From Hygrophila difformis (taxonomy: Eukaryota > Streptophyta > Magnoliopsida > Lamiales > Acanthaceae), in contig JAOANR010000014.1 of the NCBI GenBank assembly GCA_030278955.1, positions 22,260,068-22,324,067 of the forward strand: a DNA stretch of 64,000 bases, read 5' to 3'. The notes under the pieces are model-generated. The model did not search any database and was not told the origin of the DNA. It saw nothing but the letters and a program-made list of their open reading frames with translations. Of this stretch, positions 11,824-21,216 are shown piece by piece. Position numbers and translations under genes: made by a program. Positions within the stretch are counted from its first letter, which is position 1. Each line of letters opens with the position of its first letter.

Positions 11824-12664
11824 TGTTGTTATTAACGTGCTCTTGTGCAGATTTAGTAGTTCCATGGTTGTTGAAACTACGACAGAACGACCGAAGCAGT
11901 TACAGTCAGACATGTGCGACAGTTTCTGTTTGTGTGCGCGTGTCCAACCGACCCACACGAGTCTAATTCGTATCTCTGTGTATATATACCTGTATTTAGA
12001 CTCTGAGTATGTAGATTTGAGTAGATTTGAGTTGTAACTTTCACTTTTACACACATTACACACTTAGTCGGTTTTTCTCTCTAGATTTGATCGTTCTATT
12101 TTCTTGAGAGTGTTAGGAAAATCCTTGATGTGTGTTTTACATTTTGAGAGATCTTTTTGTTCATCAAGGTCTGTGTTACATCGATTCAACAAGTTTTCTT
12201 GTTGAAAGAATTTCTTCATTCAAAGTTTTTGGAGTTGCCTTGTGAAGGAACTCAAAGGAGATCTGAAGGATTGATTCAGGACATCTGCTACACCTGAGTT
12301 TCAAGATCTGAGGATTCAACCAATCGGAGAAACAGGATTGGACGAGCTGTCCTGTGATCGTGGTTGTGGGGGAGTCCAAACAACGATCAGTCTACCAGCG
12401 AGGAAGTCTTGGTAACAGAATCTGTTTTGATTGTGTAATTTTTAGGTCTAAGATTTTTAGAGTGATAGTTTAGAGCCTGGATTGGAATCCCCCAGACGTA
12501 GGCCGAAGGCCGAACTGGGTTACCAAATCACGTGTCTTTACTTTCTGCTGCATTACACTGATTTGCACACTCTGATTCACACACTCACTATCGTTCACAC
12601 GTCGTTTTAACTACTGCTCGACGACCGCGCTAAATCCAAGATTTTACGTAATCTGGGACCAACA
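11824..12664 (+). repeat. LTR B of short LTR retrotransposon (841 bp)
   Basis: Same length and termini as LTR A with about three mismatches by eye (near 12320, 12353 and 12458). No target-site duplication can be tested because the left end of the array is truncated. Confidence 0.9.
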
Positions 12665-13352
12665 ATAGGTACTAGAAATAAAACATACGAGTTTGATAGA
12701 AACAATCCAGTACAACAAAAGCCACTCTATACTGCCCCTCGTCGTCCATTATCAGCAAAATCATATTTCCAGCCGATCCTCAACTTGAGCACCTGTCCTT
12801 GCCCGCACATCTGTCATTAGTTTCGTTCCCAGAACACAAGATCAGACTTATCCAAACCATGGGAATACGCCACTGGATCGGCGGCCTCATATAGAAGTCA
12901 CCTTGAATCCTCTCTTCAATAATAGAATAACGCAATTCAACTATCCACCATTACAACAGTTGTTCCAGCTCACATCGCATCACAAGAGTATAACAGTATG
13001 AATGTGGTGAATTCAATGACTATCTCGCAAGCTTGCATGATAAACCACATCTCCCCTGTATAGAACTCAAGACCAGTGTATTGAAGCTAAGGGACAAAGG
13101 AAGTTTATGAGGTATCAAGAGGTTGGGTAAGACAAAAAATTTTACTGGGTAGGGAACCAACAAAAGCTGAAACACAGAGACTTGAGGCTCAGAAGCTCAA
13201 TACTCCAAATCCAATATGCAAACTAAACAGTAATTCCTAAGGACACATTCCTATCTCAGCACCCGTGGCTAAGCCAAAAAGACCCAAAACCATGACCCTA
13301 ACTTATACGAAACCCCTAAAACGCATCTCAGGTCTCACTTCAAACTGGCAAC
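12665..13352. other. Unassigned insert between LTR B and R1 continuation
   Basis: This 690-bp stretch is not present in R1 copy 1. It has mixed composition and no long ORF. Wording such as GAACTCAAGACCAG and CTCAGCACCCGTGG resembles leader or LTR sequence of other retroelements, but I see no PBS, PPT or terminal repeat. The remainder of R1 resumes at 13,353 with GTTATGAGTGAGCTTAATTT. Confidence 0.4.
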
Positions 13353-13459
13353 AAGGTTATGAGTGAGCTTAATTTTAGGGATTAGATACGTTCCCTTTTT
13401 TTTTAGAGATTTAGGTTTGATATAGGCATCATTTATAGCTATTCTACAATCATTCTGCA

Positions 13460-13725
13460 TGTGCATATTTTTATGGGATCTGCACACGAACTCAACCGGT
13501 CACCGCACGCAATCCAATGCATATTTTTAACTACATATTGTGTACACGTTAAAATTATAAAAATTTGATTCTAAAACTACAAGATGACACAATTCTAACA
13601 AGATCTCATTTGACTATATTTTTTATTTTTTATTTTATAACTATGTTATAAACATCAAAGTTGAATAATATAATGAATAGTGTCAAAAATCCAAATGTTT
13701 CATATTCACAAGAAGAGAGGTAGTA
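13460..13725. mobile_element. Diverged MITE related to the Stowaway-like copy at 19,764
   Basis: Shared blocks with 19,764-20,022 include CGCACGCA-TCCAATGCATATTTTTAA, AATTCTAACAAGATCTCA and CAAAAATCCAAATGTTTC, in the same order and spacing. The right end GAGAGGTAGTA corresponds to GGAGGGAGTA of the better copy. The terminal inverted repeats have decayed. Confidence 0.5.
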
Positions 13726-14301
13726 GATGCGTTTTATCTTTGTGAAAAGATCGGACTGGGAATTATTAGTGCTTAATTACTTTAGTAAAACTCACTTTCA
13801 TCACAATAACTAAGAGAAATTGCAAAAAAAAAATAAAAATTAATTAGCACACAATTAATTACTAAAATAAAAGAAAATAAATAAAAATTTAGTAATAAGT
13901 TTAGGAGAAATTAAATAATAACATGTATAATAAATATTGCTTATCTAAAAAATAGTCATACACTAGTCCAACAATAGAGTCAACTAAACCATCATACAAA
14001 TGTAGAACATTTATATATTTATTTATTAATTAAAGCACGATTATTAAGTCATTTCATCTTCGACCTGCATTTCCCTCCTGAAAAAAGAAAGGCAACACCA
14101 TCAACATAAATACTCACTCGTAATTCATGCTTGTCGTGAGAATATGAATTGTATGTCAAAACAGGAGTGAATAGATAATAAGACAACCATACAGAGAGTA
14201 GAGACTTATCATGAATGGGTCAAAGGAATTGTAAAGAGAAAAAAGGCACATAATTATAGAGGAAAAATGACCAAAATAGTGTTTATATATTTACCTTCAT
14301 T
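13726..14301. other. AT-rich spacer
   Basis: No ORF, RNA gene or clear repeat is visible in this AT-rich stretch before the SINE. Confidence 0.5.
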
Positions 14302-14317
14302 ATTAATTCATCTTTTT

Positions 14318-14490
14318 TTTTTTTTTTTTTTTTGAGGAGCCATTTAAGGCCTGGAAAGGGGTGAGGGGAGCCCATGCCACACAATTACAAAGGGGAAATA
14401 AAGGGAGGGATAGGGGGCCGGTGGGAATCGAACCTCCAACCTTCCGTTGGAAGTCAAGGGACTTAACCGCTTGGGCTAGGTCCTCATCCC
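14318..14490 (-). mobile_element. tRNA-derived SINE
   Basis: Read on the minus strand it starts GGGATGAGGACCTAGCCC and has an A-box-like TAGCCCAAGCGGTTAAG. A B box GGTTCGATTCC follows at about 14,420, and the element ends in a poly(A) tail (T run at about 14,311-14,333). A target-site duplication ATTAATTCATCTTTTT flanks it at 14,302-14,317 and 14,491-14,506. Length (about 170 bp), pol III boxes, A-tail and long TSD together make this a textbook plant SINE. The family name is not assigned. Confidence 0.92.
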
Positions 14491-14506
14491 ATTAATTCAT
14501 CTTTTT

Positions 14507-15038
14507 GGATGAACAGAATCTACATAATTGTTCAAGTTAATAACACTAAACAATGCTTTTTAATGAAAATTGTTTGTATTATATATTTTATTTTCTTACA
14601 GGGATATTATCGTTTTTTCCTACCCAAAACAACATTTCATTTTGGGAAAAGCGAACCCTACCTACTCTCTTCAAAGGATAATTTTATTTTGCAGTGGTTA
14701 TTTCTTTGGAAAAAAACTCCAACAAATAAAAGAATTAATTCAAAAGGACTTTCGAAGACGCAAAGTGAGAGAAAAATTCCAAACAAATTGGCTCTAATAA
14801 GAAAAATTAAATATATTTGACTATTTAATCATTTTCTCATAATTATCAATATACAACGGTATATATATTTTTAGTACTCCAAAGGCTCGAACTCGAGACC
14901 TTTGCTTAAACTGCCAAAGCCACATACCACTAATTAAGGCCAACTGCGTTTGGTTATATGGCGTTTATAACAAACAAAACAAATGTGTCTATGTATTATT
15001 TCAATAAAATACATGTGATAAATGTATTATTATTATTA
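14507..15038. other. AT-rich spacer, possible decayed repeat
   Basis: Two overlapping open frames of 75-103 codons at 14,509-14,820 have low-complexity, AT-driven composition and no recognisable domain, so I do not treat them as genes. GCTCGAACTCGAGACC at about 14,886 resembles a tRNA-like B box in reverse, possibly from another decayed SINE. Confidence 0.4.
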
Positions 15039-15886
15039 CTAGTATTACCCCGCCCATTGGGCGGGAATGTAAAAAATGTAAATAAAAAATTAAATTCAAC
15101 GAAAAGAAAATTAAACTATTTTGAAAATTACATGAATACATTTATACATTGTACAACAACCGAGTAATATAGTCACTACAAATAATTTATACTTTCTCCG
15201 ATTGTTTTTTAAATATTATTGTGAATGAATCAATTGATAAATTAAAATTTAGAAGTGACTTGCAAAAAACATTATTTAATGTCTCGTATTCTTCACCTAA
15301 AAAAATATTAATGTACCATCTACACAAATTTCATAATGATATAATTTTGTGGGATGCAAGACTACATAGTTTGATCATACTATTTTTATATTGTGATTTA
15401 TCTTATTTAGTTAATTTATCCAATACAAATATATATTTTTCATTGATGTATATAATATCATTCTATAAATTCTTTAAGAAAGTTTTTTTTTTATCATATT
15501 CAAATTATATTTAAATAATAAATATAATATTAACCCATAAATTATATTATTTGTTAGCATTTTTTATAAGGGTCCATCACTATGAATAAGGGTCCATTAC
15601 TATTCCTAATGACCCATCACTATTCATAAGGGATTTACTATGCAAGGACAATAGCTTTTACATTATAATAGATAAATAATAGATTCTTTAATAAAGTTTT
15701 TTTATCATATTTAAATTATATTTAAATAATAAATATAATATCAACCCATAAATTATATTATTTGTTAGCATTTTTTTATAAGGGTCCATCACTATTCATA
15801 ATGGTCCATTACTATTCCTAAGGGTCCATCACTATTCATAAGGGATTTACTATTCATAAGGACAATAGCTTTTATATTATAATAGA
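15039..15886 (-). mobile_element. Non-autonomous Helitron with duplicated 5' terminus
   Basis: The minus-strand 3' end is a hairpin (stem CCCGCCC/GGGCGGG, about 15,050-15,065) followed by GTAATACTAG and a host T. The minus-strand 5' end at 15,886 is TCTATTATAATATAAAAGC, preceded by a host A, so the insertion lies at an A-T site inside an (ATT)n-like tract. A second copy of the 5' end occurs internally at 15,672, and about 213 bp are tandemly repeated (about 15,460-15,672 and 15,673-15,886). The repeated part contains several GGTCCATCACTATTCATAA units. There is no Rep/helicase gene. Confidence 0.82.
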
Positions 15887-16185
15887 TTATTACTATTATT
15901 ATTATTAATATTAATATTAAAAATATTATTATTTTGACTTCTTTTTCTTTTAATAGGAATTCAGTAGAATATACTTTTAGATATGCAAATGAAAAGAATA
16001 ATATCGGGAAAAAGGCAAAAAGTTCGAAACCAAAATGATTAGGAGAAATAATTCGGGTTCACGGACATAGAACAATTATAGGACTCCAGATTAGGATTAA
16101 TATATAGACGCATATATAAAGTAGCCATTACTATTTAGAAATTGAATCATGTATGAATTAAAAAAATAAATAAATAAAAATTGTA
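15887..16185. other. AT-rich spacer with ATT microsatellite
   Basis: Starts with the right half of the interrupted ATT-type microsatellite (TTATTACTATTATTATTATT), then unique AT-rich DNA with no gene visible. Confidence 0.5.
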
Positions 16186-16217
16186 CTAATATAGTAAAGA
16201 TGCAAACTTGATCTCCT

Positions 16218-16532
16218 TCAGTAATGTCGCTGACATTTGGAATAGTGGGATTTTCGGCTGGAGTTGTGGAATAGTAGTAGGCTTTTGGTTGCTGGGGTAG
16301 AGGATTTGGGACACAGGTGTCCTTGGAAGATGGATTGGAGGCTCGGTTCGACGTCTATCATTTTGGTAAATTTCAGGCATCCAAAGTCGTCTTCATTGGC
16401 GTGGCTGATAAGTACAAGGAGGCATTCAATAGCGAAAGTTAGGGGCTTCAAGTACGAGTACAATTTCACAAGGCTAAGAAAATCCATTTGGCCTCTCAAG
16501 TTCTGGTAGAATTGGGGGTCGTGCAAACCCAT
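16218..16532 (-). CDS. Unidentified short ORF, possible gene relic
   Basis: A 104-codon minus-strand ORF whose beginning lies inside the left arm of the hairpin at 16,487. It is Leu/Ser-rich (for example FLSLVKLYSYLKPLTF) and has a composition unlike the surrounding AT-rich repeats. The pattern faintly recalls the region between the F-box and FBD parts of asterid F-box proteins, but I cannot support that assignment. It has no partner exons and may be a captured or decayed gene fragment. Confidence 0.2.
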   Translation of the reverse strand: MGLHDPQFYQNLRGQMDFLSLVKLYSYLKPLTFAIECLLVLISHANEDDFGCLKFTKMIDVEPSLQSIFQGHLCPKSSTPATKSLLLFHNSSRKSHYSKCQRHY

Positions 16533-16683
16533 TCTCTTTCTCGTTCTGTGGTGGAATTGAGGGTTGTCGATACACTGTGGTGGAATTGAGGGTTATCGAC
16601 AACCCTCAATTCCACCACAGAACGAGAGAGAGAATGGGTTTGCACGACCCCCCAATTCTACCACAACTTGAGAGGCCAAATGA
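16487..16683. repeat. Long hairpin: about 86-bp inverted repeat
   Basis: The left arm (about 16,487-16,571) and right arm (about 16,594-16,683) are reverse complements with only about three mismatches or single-base indels. The spacer of about 22 bp itself repeats part of the arm (CTGTGGTGGAATTGAGGGTT). The innermost part is a near-perfect 20-bp palindrome. No transposon termini or TSD were found around it. Confidence 0.85.
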
Positions 16684-18205
16684 GGGTCAAATATGTCAAA
16701 TCCACACAATGAGGGTCAAATATGTCAAAACCAAATCAATAACATGAAAATATGAAGATCAAGAAGCAAAAGTGCTAGAAATAAGAGTTTTGGCTCAAGA
16801 ACACTAAAAAACTTCAAATCATCATATCTCGCTAATTTCTTGGCCAAATTTGACAATCTACATATGCAAATCGATGGGCTCGACTCAAGGAATCCAAATA
16901 TGTAATCTGATCGTAAAAATTCCAATGCTACAGGCATGAAACCCAATGCTACAGTAACTCCAAAATGATATTTTTGGTAATTTTGAATAAGGATGGATGG
17001 AAATGAATCCTATTGAATCAACAAGTTTGACTCTGATACCAAATTTATAATTTATCCCGTAGACCGATTACTTGTTGAAGACAATATCCGGATTCAAATG
17101 GACAAGGATGAAAACTAAAGATGAAGAACAACAAAATTAAAAAGGATAATGAAGCCTATGGACAAAGGGGAACCAAACTTACCAAGGGACTTGAATAAAT
17201 CAAGACAAATGGTCTCCTTCGATTGCATCATCCATTAGTGCCATTGAAACTAGCTTCTTGAATCAATGGTGTGAGGTTCCAAAGGAAGATCTCACAATAA
17301 GGTTGAGAGCACTTGGTTGAGAGCTCTCAAAATGACTTTGAATTCAAAAGAATAATTTTTCATTCAAATGCAAAGTGACTTACAAAGATGGGGGAGGCCA
17401 CTATATATAGGTGGCCAAAACCCTAACCCTAATACAAGAGTTAAACAAGGAAAAATAATAAAAGTAGCCAAAATACATAACTGATGCGGTCTAATGCATC
17501 GATGCGATTTACAAGGGAAAGACCGCCTCGATGCGAAAGGAAGAAATAAAGCAAGAAAAATGAGGCGAGGCAAACTCTGGAGGCGATGCGGTGCAATCGA
17601 TGCGGTCTAAGATAGACCGCCTCACGGAGACCGCATCGAGTTGATGGCTTCTCATCGAGTTGATGGCTTCTCCTCCTTTGAGGCCTAGACCGCATCGAGG
17701 GGATCGCCTCGAGGTGTCTGGACTTCTCTTCTGGGATTCGAGGCGGTGCGAACTAGTCGATGTGGTTGCAAGCCGACCGCTTCGAGGAGACCGCCTCCTC
17801 TGGAACACTTCAGCTTGACAAGGGGCGATGCGGTCTAGTCGTCTAGACGATGCGGTCTAGACCGCATCGAGGTGACCGCCTCGACTTTGTAGACTTGAAA
17901 TTCTTCTAAGGCATTTAAGGTCGATGCGGTTTGAGGTAGTGGTGCGGTCTAAGGGTAGGCCGCCTCGAATGATGTAGACCGCATCGAACCACCATGGTTC
18001 GCACCAAGACTTTTCTACTCCGACCTCCTTGCTTCCGATCGGGTCCACTGGTCGCCACTGTTCCGGCGGTTGACCGACCGTTGACAGATGAATTTTCCGG
18101 CGACCTCCGACCAAATTCCGGTGAGGTCCCGGCGACGGCGGTTGACTCCGGTGATAGTGGCGTTGACCGTGGGCCCTCCTTGTTGACCTCTTTATTCTAA
18201 TTTTA
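16684..18205 (-). mobile_element. Truncated LTR retrotransposon: leader, PBS and LTR
   Basis: On the minus strand TGGTATCAGAGT at 17,041-17,030 is a PBS. Upstream of it lies a plausible R/U5 with a TATA box (CTATATATAG, about 17,401-17,410). U3 continues to about 18,200. Downstream of the PBS, about 340 bp of leader remains before the hairpin. U3 is GC-rich and packed with palindromic GATGCGGTCT/AGACCGCATC motifs. The start of the LTR is not sharp and no gag-pol remains. Many minus-strand ORFs here are artefacts of the GC-rich repeats. Confidence 0.6.
17030..17041 (-). promoter_or_regulatory. Primer-binding site, minus strand
   Basis: The minus strand reads TGGTATCAGAGT immediately after the AT-rich LTR end, one base different from the usual initiator Met PBS. 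It fixes the orientation of the truncated element. Confidence 0.65.
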
Positions 18206-18229
18206 TCTGTAATTGCATCTAGATGTCAT

Positions 18230-19490
18230 TCTCCTTCGGGTTCAGTTCAGCAAGGTGGGACCCATGTTACTGGGCCCCGGGTCTGTCTAGTCCGGATGGA
18301 ATTCAAGCAGCAGCTTTAATCCCTTGCTCTTCTCCAGCTCCATTTTATCAGCTTCATCGTAAAAGTACTTGGAGACTGCACTGTGAATTTCTTGATCCGC
18401 TGCTTGGACACGGGTCCTTCCGGGAATGTTGGAATCATCAGTCCAGTTGTTTTTCCGGCTACGCCACATACCGAAGACATAATAAAATTCCCCAGGCTTC
18501 AGCCATGGAAGCATGTCTTCAGCCTCCTATTGCTCATACTCCTCCTATCCAATCTGCATTGGAATCTCGAAGTAAACATCCGTCACAATTATATTGATTT
18601 TAATCCAGTCAACTTCCAGTTTTTCCCACCTAACTCTATATAGCATCTCCAGTACTTGGCCGTTTTGGTGAATAAATCACACATGTTTTCAATGAAGCTT
18701 GAGTGCTTCTTTCTGATCTTTCATTGCAACGATCTCCAATCCGCTTGTTCACCTCCAAAAATCTCTCTGATCTGTTTTCCAAGTATACCATAGACTAATA
18801 CCAAAGAGAGAAGTACTGGTTTCTCCTATCTTTGTGCATCTCATCAAAAAAATCCAGGATTGGAGATTATCGGGCCAAAATTTCAGGATTGGACCAATAC
18901 CAATTTGAAACCAGATACTCGATGATTGCGGACAGTCTCGAAGGGCATGGAGAGTGGTCTCATCAGATCCACAAAGCTCGCAACAGGGAGAAGATCGATG
19001 AGATCTATCTACAAACTCTCTCAGTTGCCGTTAGGATTTTATTGTGAAAGACTAACCAGATAAAACTAGGAACCATTTCCAAAGGACGTTCCAGTGCTTG
19101 TTTCCTAGATCTTGCTTCGGTTAGATTCCAGCTTTTCCCTGATCCTTTCTAGGGTGAATATGCCATGAGGGGAAGGGTTCCAAAAGGGAAGATCAGCGCC
19201 TGCATTGTCCAGGGGAGGGGGAACTGATGTGATCATTCGAACAGCACCGGAAGGAGTAAAGCATCTATCGCATCCAAGTTCCATCTTTGATTGCCGACCA
19301 AAGTGAAGACCTTTCTGTCTGCTTCTGCTGAGCATGATCAGTAGTGACTTTATCCTGCAAAGAAAATTCAATATTAAGCCACCTATCTTTCCAGAATAAG
19401 ATTTCCTTACAATTGCCAATACGCCAACAAACATGTTGAATAAAGGTGTCCCAGACTAACATGAGGTCTTAGCAATATGGGATAAGGTTT
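18230..19490 (-). pseudogene. L1-type LINE relic (end of RT to zf-RVT and C-terminus)
   Basis: Minus-strand fragments in order read CWRIGNCKEILFWKDRWLN (about 19,430), then PFWNPSPHGIFTLERIREKL (about 19,150), then a zinc-binding RT region and a C-terminal piece at 18,514-18,287. This is the order of the reverse-transcriptase tail and zf-RVT domain in plant L1 LINEs. Several stops and frame changes break it, and the 5' part with ORF1, endonuclease and RT core is missing, as 5'-truncated LINEs usually are. No poly(A) or TSD was located. Confidence 0.7.
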
Positions 19491-19763
19491 ACGGGTTTTT
19501 CTTGAACTTATGGTTCTGCCACCCATAGCGGATCTTCATTAGAGCATCCACATCGCAACCAAAAAGAAGCAATTAATATTTCTGATCGTGTTGGAAGTCA
19601 GATGAATTAAGTATAGCAATATGACAATTCAATTCAAAGAGGACCAACAGTTTGAGTTCAATAGTTTGAACGAATTAATTGGTGGGACCCACACCGGTAA
19701 TGTGAATTTTTTCTGTAAAATGTAAATGGGCCCCACTATAAATATCGAGCTCACAAATAAATA

Positions 19764-20022
19764 CTTCCTCCATTTTTTAAAATTGAAATAGGCCCACAGT
19801 GCACGCAGTTCAATGCACATTTTTAATTATTTATAACTCAAGTTCGGTACAAGCAAAAATTCTAAAAGTTCAGTATTTAAAAACTACTCGACGAGATGAA
19901 TCTAACAAGATCCCACTTGCCTATATTTTAACTTGTATAAGTATGATAAAATTTTAAGTCAAAGTGAAAGTGTGAACAGTACCAAATTTCCAAACATTCC
20001 AACCATTCAAAACCGGAGGGAG
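19764..20022. mobile_element. Stowaway-like MITE
   Basis: The left end is TA|CTTCCTCCATTTTTT and the right end is AACCGGAGGGAG|TA. The termini match the CTCCCTCCGT consensus of Tc1/mariner Stowaway MITEs, with TA at both sides as target duplication. The length is about 259 bp with no ORF. A diverged relative lies at 13,460-13,725. Confidence 0.75.
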
Positions 20023-20100
20023 TAGTTTTTTCTTTTTTTCAAAACCGTTTTTTATTTTTATATAAAATTAAATGAAATTAAGTACACAATTTTTTTATAC

Positions 20101-21204
20101 TGTTGGAGGTGCCAAAAATCGGACCGTCCAAGGACCTTTTTCTCTTCAAGGGAAGCGGCCGGAAAAGGATCAAACCGGCTTGGGTTCGAATTAGACTTAG
20201 AGAGAATGCGCCCATAAAATAGTAAACTATCGATTGAATAAGCCGGGTGGTTGAAACAATAGTTGGCCGACCTATTGGGAAGAAAATCGGCCCCAAGAAA
20301 TTGCAACCATTGACTTATCTCAAATTAATATGAATAAATCCATTCCTTTGGCGCGGGCCCTACCATATCAATTCATATCTCATTTTCTCATTCTGGAACG
20401 CAATTAGAGTTATCTTTTTTCCAATAAGAACCAATCATTCCAGAAACAACCATCTGATTTGAATTACAACAGAATATCAAGGAAATGATACAGATCTAGA
20501 ATTATCGTATATTCTCAACTAACCGAATATGCGACCAGAACGCAGGAAGTGCGATCAATTGGGAATTTTTGATAATCAAGCGTGATACCCGTGCTCTTGG
20601 CGTGAATCCACCAGACTTGAATATGCCTTAGATCTTGAATGCGCAGGAAGTCCAAATCTCATGGATCTCTCTATAATCGAACGGATACACACCATCAAGG
20701 AATTTGGAACAATGAATTTACCGTCGACCAAGGGGAAGTGGCTAATTCATTTAGAATTGAGCTAACTAAACTAGGAAAGCTGTAAAGGGAAAGCTGTAAA
20801 GGAAAGCAATAAATGTACTGAAAAGTAAAATACAAAGATAGAGTAAATTGGGGGTTGACCAAGAGGTAGCTTTTCTTCTCCATGAGTTGGGGTATTTATA
20901 GATGTCTTGAGAAAATAACTCCCCCTTTGATAAGATAACCGCTCCTCTGAAAATAACTTCTCTTCCGACCTATGCCTCTGTAACTGACCCATCTTTCATT
21001 TTTCAGCCGAAATCAGACGTATGGCTTTTCAGCCGAATCTGGATTAATTTTTCTGCCGAGTTCGGCCTATGGATTTTCAGCTGAATTCATACCCAAATCA
21101 ACCCGGTTCATCAAATGGCTTTTCTGCCGAATCCGGCCCATGTCTCCATGATCGAGTTCCTTCCTTTTCCTCATTTTGGCCGGCTTGATTGGATGGTCCC
21201 AACA
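20101..21204 (-). repeat. 3' LTR of outer element (1104 bp)
   Basis: On the minus strand it starts TGTTGGGACC at 21,204 and ends CCTCCAACA at 20,101. It has a TATA box (minus TCTATAAATACC, about 20,891-20,902). It matches the right LTR with about 15 substitutions and two single-base indels by eye. The flank left of 20,101 ends TATAC. Confidence 0.88.
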
Positions 21205-21216
21205 GATGCCCCCGTA
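21205..21216 (-). promoter_or_regulatory. Polypurine tract of outer element
   Basis: Minus-strand ACGGGGGCATC directly precedes the LTR start TGTTGGG. The GGGCATC ending is shared with the PPT of the inner Tat element (AAGGAGGGCATC). Confidence 0.7.

Larger units (their letters stand above)
9487..12664 (+). mobile_element. Tandem short LTR retrotransposon (internal tail-LTR-internal-LTR)
   Basis: Two 841-bp LTRs (10125-10965 and 11824-12664) flank an 858-bp internal region with an initiator-Met-type PBS and a GA-rich PPT. Upstream of the first LTR lies a second copy of the 3' part of the internal region (9513-10124), offset by exactly 1699 bp, which is LTR plus internal length. The array is thus a 5'-truncated concatemer, as unequal recombination between LTRs would give. 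The left junction carries a 25-bp scrambled stretch (9487-9512) copied from inside the element. No pol is present, so the element is non-autonomous. By eye the two LTRs differ at about three sites, suggesting recent origin. Confidence 0.85.

Noticed and set aside
17441..18114. Several overlapping minus-strand ORFs of 84-99 codons rich in Arg/Ser
   Set aside because: They come from the GC-rich palindromic repeats of an LTR U3; no domain, and overlapping frames are open in parallel.
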